A stretch of 64,000 nucleotides of DNA from an uncultured Lachnospiraceae bacterium (lineage in GTDB: Bacteria > Bacillota > Clostridia > Lachnospirales > Lachnospiraceae). A program made the translations under genes and the position numbers. The stretch spans positions 1 to 64,000 of the forward strand of contig CANPZI010000008.1 of NCBI GenBank assembly GCA_947588995.1, read 5' to 3'. The notes beneath the pieces were generated by a model that had not been told where the DNA came from, made no database searches, and saw nothing but the letters and a program-made list of their open reading frames with translations. Shown one piece after another: positions 36,114-44,615 of the stretch; the stretch's first letter is position 1; every line of letters starts with the position of its first letter.

Positions 36114-37445
36114 ATGCGTATGTTGAGAGACGACAAAAAGGCAGAGATGCCTCAGAAAAAAAGGATGAGATGCAGGGCGATCGTCGTTCTATCGGCGGGC
36201 GCCTTGTTTTGCTGTCCGCTCCTGAGACCCTGCGCGCAGGCGGCGGGGACGGCATATGGGCTTCTGTCCGGACAGGGGGATGCGGCGGGCGGAGAGAGCG
36301 GTGAGGAGGCGGAACAGGAGGAACTGCGGCTGTACGCGCAGGCGGCGGTTCTGATGGACGCCGATTCCGGCCGTATTCTGTACGGTAAGAATGAGAAAGA
36401 TGTGCTGCCCATGGCGAGCACCACGAAGATTATGACCTGTATTCTGGCGCTGGAGTACGGTGATCCCGATGAGATTGTGGAGGTGTCTGCCTATGCGGCG
36501 GGTATGCCCAAGGTCAAACTGTATGCCAGACAGGGAGAAAAGTACAGGCTTGGCGATCTGCTGTACTCCCTCATGCTGGAATCACACAATGATTCGGCCG
36601 TGGTGATTGCGGAGGCGGTCGGCGGCAGCGTGGAGGGGTTCGCCGCCATGATGAACCGCAAGGCACGGGATATCGGCTGCTTTGACACTTATTTTATCAC
36701 GCCGAACGGGCTGGACGCGGTGGTCAACGAGACGGGAAAAACGCATTCCACCACGGCGGCGGATCTGGCGAAGATCATGGCTTACTGCGTGGCGGATTCG
36801 CCGGAGAGGGAGCGTTTCCTGGAAATTACGCAGACGCAGACCTACGATTTTACGGACGCGGAGGGCAGAAGAAGCTTTCACTGTGACAACCACAACGCTT
36901 TTCTGGGCATGATGGAGGAGGCGATCTCGGGAAAGACAGGCTTTACCAACAGCGCCGGCTACTGCTATGTGGGAGCGGCAGAGAGCGACGGCCGCCTCTT
37001 TACCGTGGCGCTTCTCGCCTGCGGATGGCCGAACAACAGAAGCTACAAGTGGAGCGATATGAAGACCTTGCTTTCCTACGGTATGGAGCGCTATGCCTAC
37101 AGGGATATCCACGAGCAGAGGGAATTTCGGGAGATCCCGGTGCCCAACGGCATCGACTGCAAGTCGGGGGCGCCCTATGAGGAGGCGAGCGTGGCGGTCC
37201 ACTCGGAGAATGAGGCCGTACAGAGCATGTTGTATCTGCTGTGCGCGGAGGATGAGGTGGAAGTCAGAGTGCAGATGAAAGATTCGCTGCGCGCGCCGGT
37301 GGCCGCCGGGGAGCAGGTCGGAGAGGTGAGCTATTATCTGAACGGGACGCTGCTCAAGCGTTTTCCGATCGTCACGGACGAGGCCGTGGAGGAGCGCACT
37401 TATGGCCGCATCTTCGCCTATCTCCTGCAAATTTTTCTGCCGTGA
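36114..37445 (+). CDS. D-alanyl-D-alanine carboxypeptidase (PBP5/DacB-type, S11)
   Basis: A 443-residue exported S11 peptidase. After a basic N-terminus and hydrophobic signal (AIVVLSAGALFCCPLL) come STTK (SxxK, in MASTTKIMTC), SHND (SxN variant) and SGKTGFT (KTG). A C-terminal beta domain ends with a short hydrophobic stretch (FAYLLQIFLP) that could act as a weak membrane anchor. Spore-forming clostridia often carry several such enzymes for vegetative wall or spore cortex remodelling; which applies here cannot be decided. The exact start among ATG 36114, 36120 and 36147 is uncertain. Confidence 0.92.
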   Translation: MRMLRDDKKAEMPQKKRMRCRAIVVLSAGALFCCPLLRPCAQAAGTAYGLLSGQGDAAGGESGEEAEQEELRLYAQAAVLMDADSGRILYGKNEKDVLPMASTTKIMTCILALEYGDPDEIVEVSAYAAGMPKVKLYARQGEKYRLGDLLYSLMLESHNDSAVVIAEAVGGSVEGFAAMMNRKARDIGCFDTYFITPNGLDAVVNETGKTHSTTAADLAKIMAYCVADSPERERFLEITQTQTYDFTDAEGRRSFHCDNHNAFLGMMEEAISGKTGFTNSAGYCYVGAAESDGRLFTVALLACGWPNNRSYKWSDMKTLLSYGMERYAYRDIHEQREFREIPVPNGIDCKSGAPYEEASVAVHSENEAVQSMLYLLCAEDEVEVRVQMKDSLRAPVAAGEQVGEVSYYLNGTLLKRFPIVTDEAVEERTYGRIFAYLLQIFLP

Positions 37446-37599
37446 TCTCCGCTATCGGGAATTTGAGAAATTTTGTGATTTTTTTGGAAAATTGGCTGGT
37501 CTGTCCGCCGATTCTGTGTTATACTTACCTCGTGCGCTATGCACATCGGCGAATTACGTTTTATTTATTTTATTATCATGATAAATGGAGGGCTGAAAA

Positions 37600-39027
37600 A
37601 TGGGTACTACTTCTCAAGCGAGTCAAAGAATCAGTGCTTTGCTCGATGAAAACAGTTTCGTTGAGATCGGCGCGCTCGTGACGGCGCGGTCCACCGATTT
37701 TAATCTGAAACAGGCTGAAACTCCTTCGGACGGCGTCGTGACCGGCTACGGAGTGATCGACGGCAATCTCGTGTATGTGTACAGCCAGGACGCGTCCGTC
37801 TTAAACGGCACGGTTGGTGAGATGCACGCGAAGAAGATTGCAAACCTCTATGATCTGGCGCTGAAGACGGGCGCGCCCGTGATCGGGCTGATCGATTCCG
37901 CGGGGCTCAGGCTGCAGGAGGCGACGGATGCGCTCAACGGCTTCGGCGAGATCTACATGAAGCAGGCGCTTGCCTCCGGTGTGATTCCGCAGATCACGGC
38001 CGTGTTCGGCAGCTGCGGCGGCGGGCTGGCCCTGATTCCGGCGATGGCGGATTTCACGTTTATGGAGGAGACGAAAGCGAAGCTGTTCGTCAATTCTCCC
38101 AACGCGCTGGCCGGCAACGAGATTTCCAGATGCGACACTTCCTCCGCGGCGTATCAGAGTGAGGAAGCCGGACTGGTGGACGCGGTCGGCGACGAGGCGT
38201 CGATCCTTGCCCGGATCCGTCAGCTAGTCTCCATGCTGCCCGCCAACAATGCGGAGATCGCGGTTGACGAGTGCACGGACGACCTGAACAGAGCGTGTGC
38301 GCAGATCGCAGCCTGCGTGGGCGACACTTCCATCGCGCTGTCACAGATCGCGGACGACGGCGTGTTTGTGGAAGTAAAGCAGAATTACGCGAAAGATATG
38401 GTGGCCGGATTTATCAGGCTGAACGGCGCTACCGTCGGCGCGGTTGCAAACCGCACGGAGGTGTGCGACGAGAACGGCGAGGTTGTCGAGAAATTCGACG
38501 CCGCGCTGTCTGTAAGAGGCGCGGAGAAAGCGGCAAAGTTCGTCAATTTCTGCGACGCGTTTGACATTCCGGTGCTCACCCTGACTAATGTTGCGGGCTT
38601 CGCGGCGACCAAGTGCGCGGAGAAGCGGATTGCCGGAGCGGTGGGAAAACTTACATACACGTTTGCCAACGCGACGGTGCCCAAGGTGAACGTGGTGATC
38701 GGCAAGGCATACGGCAGCGCATATGTGGCGATGAACTCCAAGGCGATCGGCGCGGATATCACAATCGCATGGCCGGATGCCGAGATCGGCATGATGGACG
38801 CGAATCTGGCGGCGAAGATCATCTGCGACGGACAAGGCTCCGAGGCTATCGACGCGTGCGCGAAAGAGTATGCGGCCCTGCAGAACAATGTGAAGAGCGC
38901 GGCCGCGAGAGGGTATGTGGATCAGATCGTCGCACCGGAAGATACGAGAAAATATGTGATCGGCGCTTTCGAGATGCTGGCGACAAAGAGTGAAGGGCGT
39001 CCGGACAGAAAACACGGTACGGTCTAG
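37600..39027 (+). CDS. 12S-type acyl-CoA carboxyltransferase subunit (MmdA/PccB family)
   Basis: A 475-residue crotonase-fold carboxyltransferase that moves CO2 between biotin and an acyl-CoA (methylmalonyl-/propionyl-CoA in known relatives). The two oxyanion-forming Gly motifs are visible (FGSCGGGLALIPAMADF and the second-half TLTNVAGFAAT region), along with typical GLIDSAGLRLQEA text. GGAGGG before ATG 37600 is strong. It heads a five-gene cluster that supplies a gamma subunit, biotin carrier, Na+-pump beta subunit and a 5S carboxyltransferase, so it probably works with a membrane decarboxylase rather than as part of acetyl-CoA carboxylase. Confidence 0.85.
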   Translation: MGTTSQASQRISALLDENSFVEIGALVTARSTDFNLKQAETPSDGVVTGYGVIDGNLVYVYSQDASVLNGTVGEMHAKKIANLYDLALKTGAPVIGLIDSAGLRLQEATDALNGFGEIYMKQALASGVIPQITAVFGSCGGGLALIPAMADFTFMEETKAKLFVNSPNALAGNEISRCDTSSAAYQSEEAGLVDAVGDEASILARIRQLVSMLPANNAEIAVDECTDDLNRACAQIAACVGDTSIALSQIADDGVFVEVKQNYAKDMVAGFIRLNGATVGAVANRTEVCDENGEVVEKFDAALSVRGAEKAAKFVNFCDAFDIPVLTLTNVAGFAATKCAEKRIAGAVGKLTYTFANATVPKVNVVIGKAYGSAYVAMNSKAIGADITIAWPDAEIGMMDANLAAKIICDGQGSEAIDACAKEYAALQNNVKSAAARGYVDQIVAPEDTRKYVIGAFEMLATKSEGRPDRKHGTV

Positions 39028-39044
39028 AAAGGATGATGCTTAAT

Positions 39045-39797
39045 ATGAGAAAATTACTGGCAATATTAGGTGTGATCACCTGCATGACCGGCCTGTGCGC
39101 GTGCGGAAAGGAAGAGGCCGGGGTGGATCCGGCGATGAAAGAGTCGCTGATCACGCAGTGCAGCTCAGTCCTGTCGGCAATCGATCTGGTAGTCGCGCAG
39201 GGCGAGGCGGCGGTCGAGCAGAACAAGGACAACGCGGCCATCTACAACGGTATGCTCAGCTGGCAGAGCGCGCTCGGCGATATCGGACAGTTTAACGGCA
39301 CGGACGGCGGTACGGTAAAAGCCTCGGACGATGAGTTTGTGGTGGATATCAATGTACTCGGCTCCGACCACAACGCGGTGGTGGAGTTCGTCGTGGACAA
39401 CTCCAATCCCAGCCAGCCTGTCATCACGGGCATCGCGGCAAATGTGGCGTACTCTTTCGGGGAGAACATGACGAAAGCCGTATTGAATACCGTGATCGGT
39501 ATGGGAACGGTGTTCGTCGTGCTGATCTTCATCAGCCTGATCATCTCCTGCTTCGGCCTGATCGCCAAGGTCAATGTGAAGAAGCCGAAGAAAGAGGAGA
39601 CTGTGGCAGCGCAGAGCGCGCCGGCCGAGGCCCCGGTTGTGGCACAGATCGCACAGAAAGAGGAACTGGCAAACGATGCGGAGCTCGTGGCGGTTATCGC
39701 GGCGGCGGTCGCAGCTTATGAGGGAAGCGGTTCTGCGGACGGCTTCGTAGTGCGCTCCATCAGAAAAGTGAACAAGAGTAAATGGCAGAATGCCTAG
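39045..39797 (+). CDS. OadG-family gamma subunit with lipoprotein-like N-terminus
   Basis: A 250-residue protein. Known gamma subunits are small single-helix proteins that hold biotin decarboxylase complexes together. Here the OadG-like helix and tail (VIGMGTVFVVLIFISLIISCFGLIAKVN, near residue 155) follow an extra N-terminal domain of about 145 residues. That domain starts with a signal and lipobox-like sequence (TGLCACGKE), so it may sit outside the cell. The C-terminal part is Ala/Glu-rich and ends with a short conserved-looking motif (SIRKVNKSKWQNA). ATG 39045 is preferred over 39033 because GAAAGGA then has normal spacing. Confidence 0.75.
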   Translation: MRKLLAILGVITCMTGLCACGKEEAGVDPAMKESLITQCSSVLSAIDLVVAQGEAAVEQNKDNAAIYNGMLSWQSALGDIGQFNGTDGGTVKASDDEFVVDINVLGSDHNAVVEFVVDNSNPSQPVITGIAANVAYSFGENMTKAVLNTVIGMGTVFVVLIFISLIISCFGLIAKVNVKKPKKEETVAAQSAPAEAPVVAQIAQKEELANDAELVAVIAAAVAAYEGSGSADGFVVRSIRKVNKSKWQNA

Positions 39798-39816
39798 ATC
39801 ATAGGAGGATATCAAG

Positions 39817-40194
39817 ATGAAAAATTATACCATCACCGTAAACGGAAACGTATATGATGTAGTTGTGGAAGAGGGTCAGACGAGCGGCGCGCCTGCGGCG
39901 GCGGCACCCGCTGCGCCGAGGGCGGTACCCAAGGCGGCTCCCGCACCCGCGGCGGCTCCCGCGGCAGGCGGCGCACAGGGCAGCGTGAAGATTGAGGCCG
40001 GCGCTGCGGGCAAGGTATTCAAGATTGAGGCGAATGTGGGCCAGGCGGTCAAGAAAGGCGATGCCGTTGTGATCGTGGAGGCCATGAAGATGGAAATCCC
40101 TGTAGTGGCGCCCGAGGACGGCACTGTAGCGAGTATCAATGTAGCTGTGGGCGATGCGGTTGAGGCCGGCGCGCTGCTCGCGACATTGAACTGA
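39817..40194 (+). CDS. Biotin carboxyl carrier protein (1.3S/MmdC-like)
   Basis: A 125-residue protein: a short N-terminal strand region, an Ala/Pro-rich flexible linker (about residues 27-52), and a biotinyl domain with the biotinylated Lys in VEAMKMEIPV. Its size matches the transcarboxylase 1.3S subunit or decarboxylase delta/gamma carriers. It would shuttle carboxyl groups among the 12S subunit, the 5S subunit and the membrane beta subunit encoded alongside. GGAGG precedes the ATG by 8 nt. Confidence 0.93.
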   Translation: MKNYTITVNGNVYDVVVEEGQTSGAPAAAAPAAPRAVPKAAPAPAAAPAAGGAQGSVKIEAGAAGKVFKIEANVGQAVKKGDAVVIVEAMKMEIPVVAPEDGTVASINVAVGDAVEAGALLATLN

Positions 40195-40251
40195 TCGTCA
40201 GCCGCCTCTGTGCGGGGGCGGTCTGAAACTATAACTACAGGAGGTTAAGCA

Positions 40252-41400
40252 ATGGATTACATTACATCTACGCTATCGAATCTGATCCACCAGACGGCTT
40301 TCTTCAATCTGGAAGTCGGCAACTACATTATGATTCTGGTAGCATTGGTATTTCTGTATCTGGCTATCCGGCATGAGTTTGAGCCGCTGCTTTTAGTCCC
40401 GATAGCCTTTGGTATGCTGCTGGTCAATATCTATCCGGATATTATGGCGGAGTACGGCGAGGGCGGCGCAGGCGGCGGTCTGCTGTACTATTTCTACAAG
40501 CTGGACGAGTGGGCGATCCTGCCGTCCCTGATCTTCATGGGCGTGGGCGCGATGACGGACTTCGGGCCGCTGATCGCCAACCCGAAGAGTTTCCTGCTCG
40601 GCGCGGCGGCGCAGTTCGGTATTTTCGCGGCGTACTTTGGCGCGATTGCCATGGGATTCAATGACAAGGCGGCCGCGGCCATCTCCATCATCGGCGGTGC
40701 GGACGGCCCTACATCCATTTTCCTCGCGGGCAAGCTGCAGCAGACGGCGCTGCTGGGACCGATCGCGGTTGCGGCATACTCCTATATGTCGCTGGTACCG
40801 ATTATCCAGCCGCCGATCATGAAGCTTCTCACGACGGAGAAAGAGAGAAAGATCAAGATGGGACAGCTCCGGCCGGTCAGCAAGCTGGAGAAGATCCTGT
40901 TCCCGATCGTGGTTACGATCGTCGTTTCCCTGATCCTGCCTACTACGGCGCCGCTCGTCGGTATGCTGATGTTGGGCAACCTGTTCAGGGAGTGCGGCGT
41001 GGTCAGACAGCTCACAGATACGGCTTCCAACGCGCTGATGTACATCGTCGTGATCATCCTCGGTACGTCCGTGGGCGCGACCACCAGCGCACAGGCTTTC
41101 TTAAACATGGATACGATTAAGATCGTGGTTCTCGGCCTGATCGCATTCTGCTTCGGCACGGCGGCAGGTGTGCTGTTCGGCAAGCTGATGTGCATCCTGA
41201 CGAAAGGCAAAGTGAATCCGCTGATCGGTTCGGCGGGCGTGTCCGCGGTGCCCATGGCGGCCAGAGTGTCGCAGAAAGTCGGCGCCGAGGCGGATCCTAC
41301 CAACTTCTTACTGATGCACGCTATGGGGCCCAACGTGGCCGGCGTTATCGGTACGGCTGTGGCGGCCGGTACGTTCATGGCGGTATTCGGCGTATTCTAA
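40252..41400 (+). CDS. Na+-translocating decarboxylase beta subunit (OadB/MmdB family)
   Basis: A 382-residue polytopic membrane protein that decarboxylates carboxybiotin and drives Na+ export. Family-typical segments include [15 protein letters not shown] (with the functional Asp of the conserved GGADGPT loop), a central hydrophilic loop ([25 protein letters not shown]) and the C-terminal [15 protein letters not shown] and [12 protein letters not shown] blocks. AGGAGG precedes the ATG. It lies between the biotin carrier and the 5S gene. Confidence 0.95.
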   Translation: MDYITSTLSNLIHQTAFFNLEVGNYIMILVALVFLYLAIRHEFEPLLLVPIAFGMLLVNIYPDIMAEYGEGGAGGGLLYYFYKLDEWAILPSLIFMGVGAMTDFGPLIANPKSFLLGAAAQFGIFAAYFGAIAMGFNDKAAAAISIIGGADGPTSIFLAGKLQQTALLGPIAVAAYSYMSLVPIIQPPIMKLLTTEKERKIKMGQLRPVSKLEKILFPIVVTIVVSLILPTTAPLVGMLMLGNLFRECGVVRQLTDTASNALMYIVVIILGTSVGATTSAQAFLNMDTIKIVVLGLIAFCFGTAAGVLFGKLMCILTKGKVNPLIGSAGVSAVPMAARVSQKVGAEADPTNFLLMHAMGPNVAGVIGTAVAAGTFMAVFGVF

Positions 41401-41468
41401 ACGAGGGAAATTCCATCGGATTTTGGGTCCGATAACCACAAAAATGCAGAGAAAGGAATGAAAATAAA

Positions 41469-42905
41469 ATGGCAGAACAGATTAAAAAGCCGGTCGGCAT
41501 CATGGAAACCGTTCTTCGTGACGCGCATCAGTCTCTGATCGCGACCAGAATGCCTACCGAGAAAATGCTTCCGATCGTAGAGACAATGGACCAGGTCGGC
41601 TACCACGCGGTAGAGTGCTGGGGCGGCGCGACTTTCGACGCATCCCTCCGTTTCCTGAAAGAGGATCCGTGGGACAGACTGCGGAAGTTGAGGGACGGCT
41701 TTAAGAAGACAAAACTGCAGATGTTGTTCAGAGGACAGAACATTCTGGGGTACAGACCCTACGCGGATGATGTGGTGTACGCGTTTGTGGAGAAGTCCAT
41801 CGCGAACGGTATCGATGTCATCAGGATTTTCGACTGCCTGAACGATATCCGCAACCTGCAGGCTGCGGTGGATGCGACCAACAAGATCAAAAAGCAGGAG
41901 GGAAGAGGCGAGTCGCAGATCGCGCTCTCCTACACGCTGGGTGATGCCTACACGCTGGATTACTGGGCGGATATGGCGAGAAAGATCGAGGAGATGGGCG
42001 CGGATTCCATCTGTATCAAGGACATGGCGGGACTTCTCGTGCCTTACCGCGCGGCGGAACTGGTCAAGACCTTAAAGGAGAGCACAAAGCTTCCGATCCA
42101 GCTGCACACGCACTACACCTCCGGCGTGGCTTCCATGACCTACTTAAAAGCGGTCGAAGCCGGCGTGGACGTCATCGACTGCGCGATTTCTCCGTTTGCG
42201 CTGGGCACTTCCCAGCCCGCGACGGAGGTCATGGTCGAGACTTTCAAGGGCACGGAGTATGACACCGGCTATGATCAGGAGATTCTGGCGAAGATCGCGG
42301 ATTACTTCCGCCCGTACCGCGAGGAGTGCATCGAATCCGGCCTGATGAGCACCAAGGTGCTCGGCGTCAACATCAACACGCTTCGTTATCAGGTACCGGG
42401 CGGCATGCTCTCCAATATGGTGAGCCAGCTGAAAGAGCAGAAAGCGGAGGATAAGTACCAGGAAGTGCTGGAGGAGATCCCGAGAGTCCGCAAGGACTGC
42501 GGCGAGCCGCCTCTGGTTACGCCGTCCTCGCAGATCGTCGGCACGCAGGCGGTATTCAACGTGCTGATGGGCGAGCGCTACAAGATGGCGACGGGCGAAT
42601 TCAAGGATCTGCTGCGCGGCAACTATGGCCAGACGGTCAAGCCCATGAATCAGGAAGTGATCGACAAGGTCATACCCGGAGAGCCCCGTTCCACGGCGCG
42701 TTCCGCGGAGGCGACCGGTCACGTCGAACCGGAGCTTGCGGGCCTGGAGGCGGAGATGAAAGAGTGGAAGCAGCAGGATGAGGATGTGCTGTCCTACGCG
42801 CTGTTCCCGCAGGTGGCGATCGATTACTTCAAGTATCGGCAGGCGCAGCAGGAGAAAGTGGACATGAGCGTGGCGGATACAAAGAACGCGGCTTACCCCG
42901 TTTGA
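41469..42905 (+). CDS. 5S-type carboxyltransferase (oxaloacetate decarboxylase alpha / pyruvate carboxylase B family, no biotin domain)
   Basis: A 478-residue TIM-barrel carboxyltransferase acting on pyruvate/oxaloacetate. ETVLRDAHQSLIATRMPTE with the metal-binding Asp, a CWGGATFDA block, the metal-ligating HTHYTSG and the catalytic-lysine-type SICIKDMAGLL are all recognisable. The C-terminal biotin domain of OadA is missing, so it depends on the separate carrier at 39817. Its length matches the 5S subunit of Propionibacterium transcarboxylase. AGAAAGGAATG precedes the start. It is the last gene of the cluster; a terminator follows at 42935-42986. Confidence 0.92.
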   Translation: MAEQIKKPVGIMETVLRDAHQSLIATRMPTEKMLPIVETMDQVGYHAVECWGGATFDASLRFLKEDPWDRLRKLRDGFKKTKLQMLFRGQNILGYRPYADDVVYAFVEKSIANGIDVIRIFDCLNDIRNLQAAVDATNKIKKQEGRGESQIALSYTLGDAYTLDYWADMARKIEEMGADSICIKDMAGLLVPYRAAELVKTLKESTKLPIQLHTHYTSGVASMTYLKAVEAGVDVIDCAISPFALGTSQPATEVMVETFKGTEYDTGYDQEILAKIADYFRPYREECIESGLMSTKVLGVNINTLRYQVPGGMLSNMVSQLKEQKAEDKYQEVLEEIPRVRKDCGEPPLVTPSSQIVGTQAVFNVLMGERYKMATGEFKDLLRGNYGQTVKPMNQEVIDKVIPGEPRSTARSAEATGHVEPELAGLEAEMKEWKQQDEDVLSYALFPQVAIDYFKYRQAQQEKVDMSVADTKNAAYPV

Positions 42906-42934
42906 TTTCAGCCTGTTATTCTATGATTTTTCAG

Positions 42935-42986
42935 AGGACGTCCCGAACCGGCGCGGTTCTTGCGCACGGGGAAGGGCGTCCTTTTT
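42935..42986 (+). terminator. Terminator of the decarboxylase cluster
   Basis: AGGACGTCC (42935-42943) pairs with GGGCGTCCT (42974-42982; one G-U pair) and encloses an inner GAACC/GGTTC hairpin, followed by TTTTT. Confidence 0.8.
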
Positions 42987-43018
42987 GCGGGATTCTATTT
43001 TATTTTGCAAAAAAGGGA

Positions 43019-43047
43019 TTGACGCAGGTTACATAATATATTATAAT
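43019..43047 (+). promoter_or_regulatory. Promoter with internal palindrome upstream of tetR-type gene
   Basis: TTGACG (43019-43024), a 17-bp spacer and TATAAT (43042-43047). The perfect palindrome ATAATATATTAT (43033-43044) overlaps spacer and -10 box, and an ACATA/TATGT pair surrounds it. This is a plausible autoregulatory operator for the TetR protein encoded next; binding is inferred. Confidence 0.7.
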
Positions 43048-43100
43048 AACATATGTTACCAAACGATAACGCAAAAGTGATACGAGAGAGGTTAGGTCTT

Positions 43101-43652
43101 ATGGCAAGAAAAGAGACGATCACAAAGGACGAAATACTGAATGCGGCTTTCCAGATTACGAGAGAGAAAGGTTTCTCACAGGTGAGCGCCAGAACGCTGG
43201 CGGCGAGAGCAGGGTGTTCCACACAGCCGATCTTCCGTGTCTATAAGAATATGGAAGAGCTGGGCGGGGAACTGTTTGAGAAAGCGATCTCCTTTTTTAA
43301 CGACTATTATGCGAACTTCCCGAAGAAGAGCGATACGCCGTTTGTCAATCTCGGACTGGCCTATATCCGCTTTGCGCAGGAGGAGCAGCAGCTTTTCAAG
43401 ATGCTCTTCATGGCGGACAACCGTCACGGCAAGAGTCTGTACGATCTCTTAAACGGCAAAAACGGCTGGGTGGTAAAAGAGATCAATAATGCCAAGTTCT
43501 ACGGCTGCAAGGATCCGAGCGGCATGTTTATGCGCATGTGGATCTTTATCCACGGGTCGGCCTGCATGTCTCTGACGGGGGATTATGATCTCCAGGAGGA
43601 AGATACGGTCAAGCTGCTGGAGGAATCCTACCAGGCGTTTTTGAGTCTATAA
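43101..43652 (+). CDS. TetR/AcrR-family transcriptional regulator
   Basis: A 183-residue regulator. The N-terminal helix-turn-helix is clear (KDEILNAAFQITREKGFSQVSARTLAARAGCSTQPIFRVYKNMEEL); the C-terminal ligand-binding part is family-divergent. ATG 43101 (MARKETITKDEI) has GAGAGG about 10 nt upstream and is preferred to ATG 43053, which lies inside the likely 5' leader. It may regulate its own promoter, and possibly the decarboxylase cluster that ends just upstream, but no shared operator was found. Confidence 0.9.
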   Translation: MARKETITKDEILNAAFQITREKGFSQVSARTLAARAGCSTQPIFRVYKNMEELGGELFEKAISFFNDYYANFPKKSDTPFVNLGLAYIRFAQEEQQLFKMLFMADNRHGKSLYDLLNGKNGWVVKEINNAKFYGCKDPSGMFMRMWIFIHGSACMSLTGDYDLQEEDTVKLLEESYQAFLSL

Positions 43653-43679
43653 AGCGGAAAGGCGTATGAACGGCGGAAG

Positions 43680-44609
43680 ATGGTTATACAGAATCGTTAT
43701 GATGTGATCACGAGGATCAATGAGCATTACAGCAAAATGAGCAAGGGCCAGAAAGCGATCTCGGCTTTTATCTATGACCACTATGACCAGGCGGTTTTTA
43801 TGACAGCGGCCAGGCTCGGGGAGACGGTGGGTGTCAGCGAATCCACTGTCGTCCGCTATGCCATGTTCATCGGTTACAACGGCTATCCGGAGTTCCAGCG
43901 GGATCTGGAAGACTGGGTGCAGAACAAAATCAACTCCGTACAGAAGATTGGGGCAAAATACGGCAAGAGCACGCAGTCGGAGATCCTGACCTCCGTGCTG
44001 GAGGCGGATATTGAGAAGCTGCAGGACACGATACATAATCTTGACCCGGTGGCTTTTGAGACGGCGGTGGACATTATCCTGGAGGCGAAGAACATCTATA
44101 TCATGGGGGTCAGGAGCTGTGAGCCGCTGGCGGATTTTCTGCATTTTTATCTGAATATGGTGCGCGGCAATGTGGTGCTCCTAAAGACGACGAGCATGTC
44201 GGAGACGTTCGAGCAGATGCTGCGCATCGACGAACAGGATGCTATGATCGGCATCAGTTTCCCCAGATATTCCATGAGAACGCTCAAGGCGATGGAGTTT
44301 GCCAACGACAGGAACGCCAAAGTGATCACCATCACGGATTCTGTACATTCGCCGATGAACCTCTACTCGTCCTGCAATCTGCTGGCCAGAAGCGACATGG
44401 TCTCCATTGTGGATTCCCTGGTGGCGCCCCTTAGCGTGATCAATGCGCTGGTGGTCGCGATCTGCTTAAAGCGCCCGGAAGAGGTGAAGAAGAGCCTGAA
44501 AGATCTGGAGGAGGCTTGGAACAACTATCAGGTTTACCTGAATGACGAGATCAATTTTATCGATGAGGAACCGATGCTGAATTATCCTCTGCGCAAGAAA
44601 GATGAGTGA
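43680..44609 (+). CDS. MurR/RpiR-family transcriptional regulator (HTH + SIS domain)
   Basis: A 309-residue regulator. It has an N-terminal HTH_6 domain (residues about 1-80, LGETVGVSESTVVRYAMFIGYNGYPEFQRDL) and a C-terminal SIS phosphosugar-binding domain (YIMGVRSCEPLADFLHFYL; GISFPRYSMRTLKAMEFA). Such proteins control sugar-phosphate or amino-sugar catabolism in response to a phosphosugar. No sugar operon is adjacent, so the regulon is unknown. It follows the TetR gene by 27 nt and precedes the flavoprotein gene by 6 nt. Confidence 0.93.
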   Translation: MVIQNRYDVITRINEHYSKMSKGQKAISAFIYDHYDQAVFMTAARLGETVGVSESTVVRYAMFIGYNGYPEFQRDLEDWVQNKINSVQKIGAKYGKSTQSEILTSVLEADIEKLQDTIHNLDPVAFETAVDIILEAKNIYIMGVRSCEPLADFLHFYLNMVRGNVVLLKTTSMSETFEQMLRIDEQDAMIGISFPRYSMRTLKAMEFANDRNAKVITITDSVHSPMNLYSSCNLLARSDMVSIVDSLVAPLSVINALVVAICLKRPEEVKKSLKDLEEAWNNYQVYLNDEINFIDEEPMLNYPLRKKDE

Positions 44610-44615
44610 GACGAC

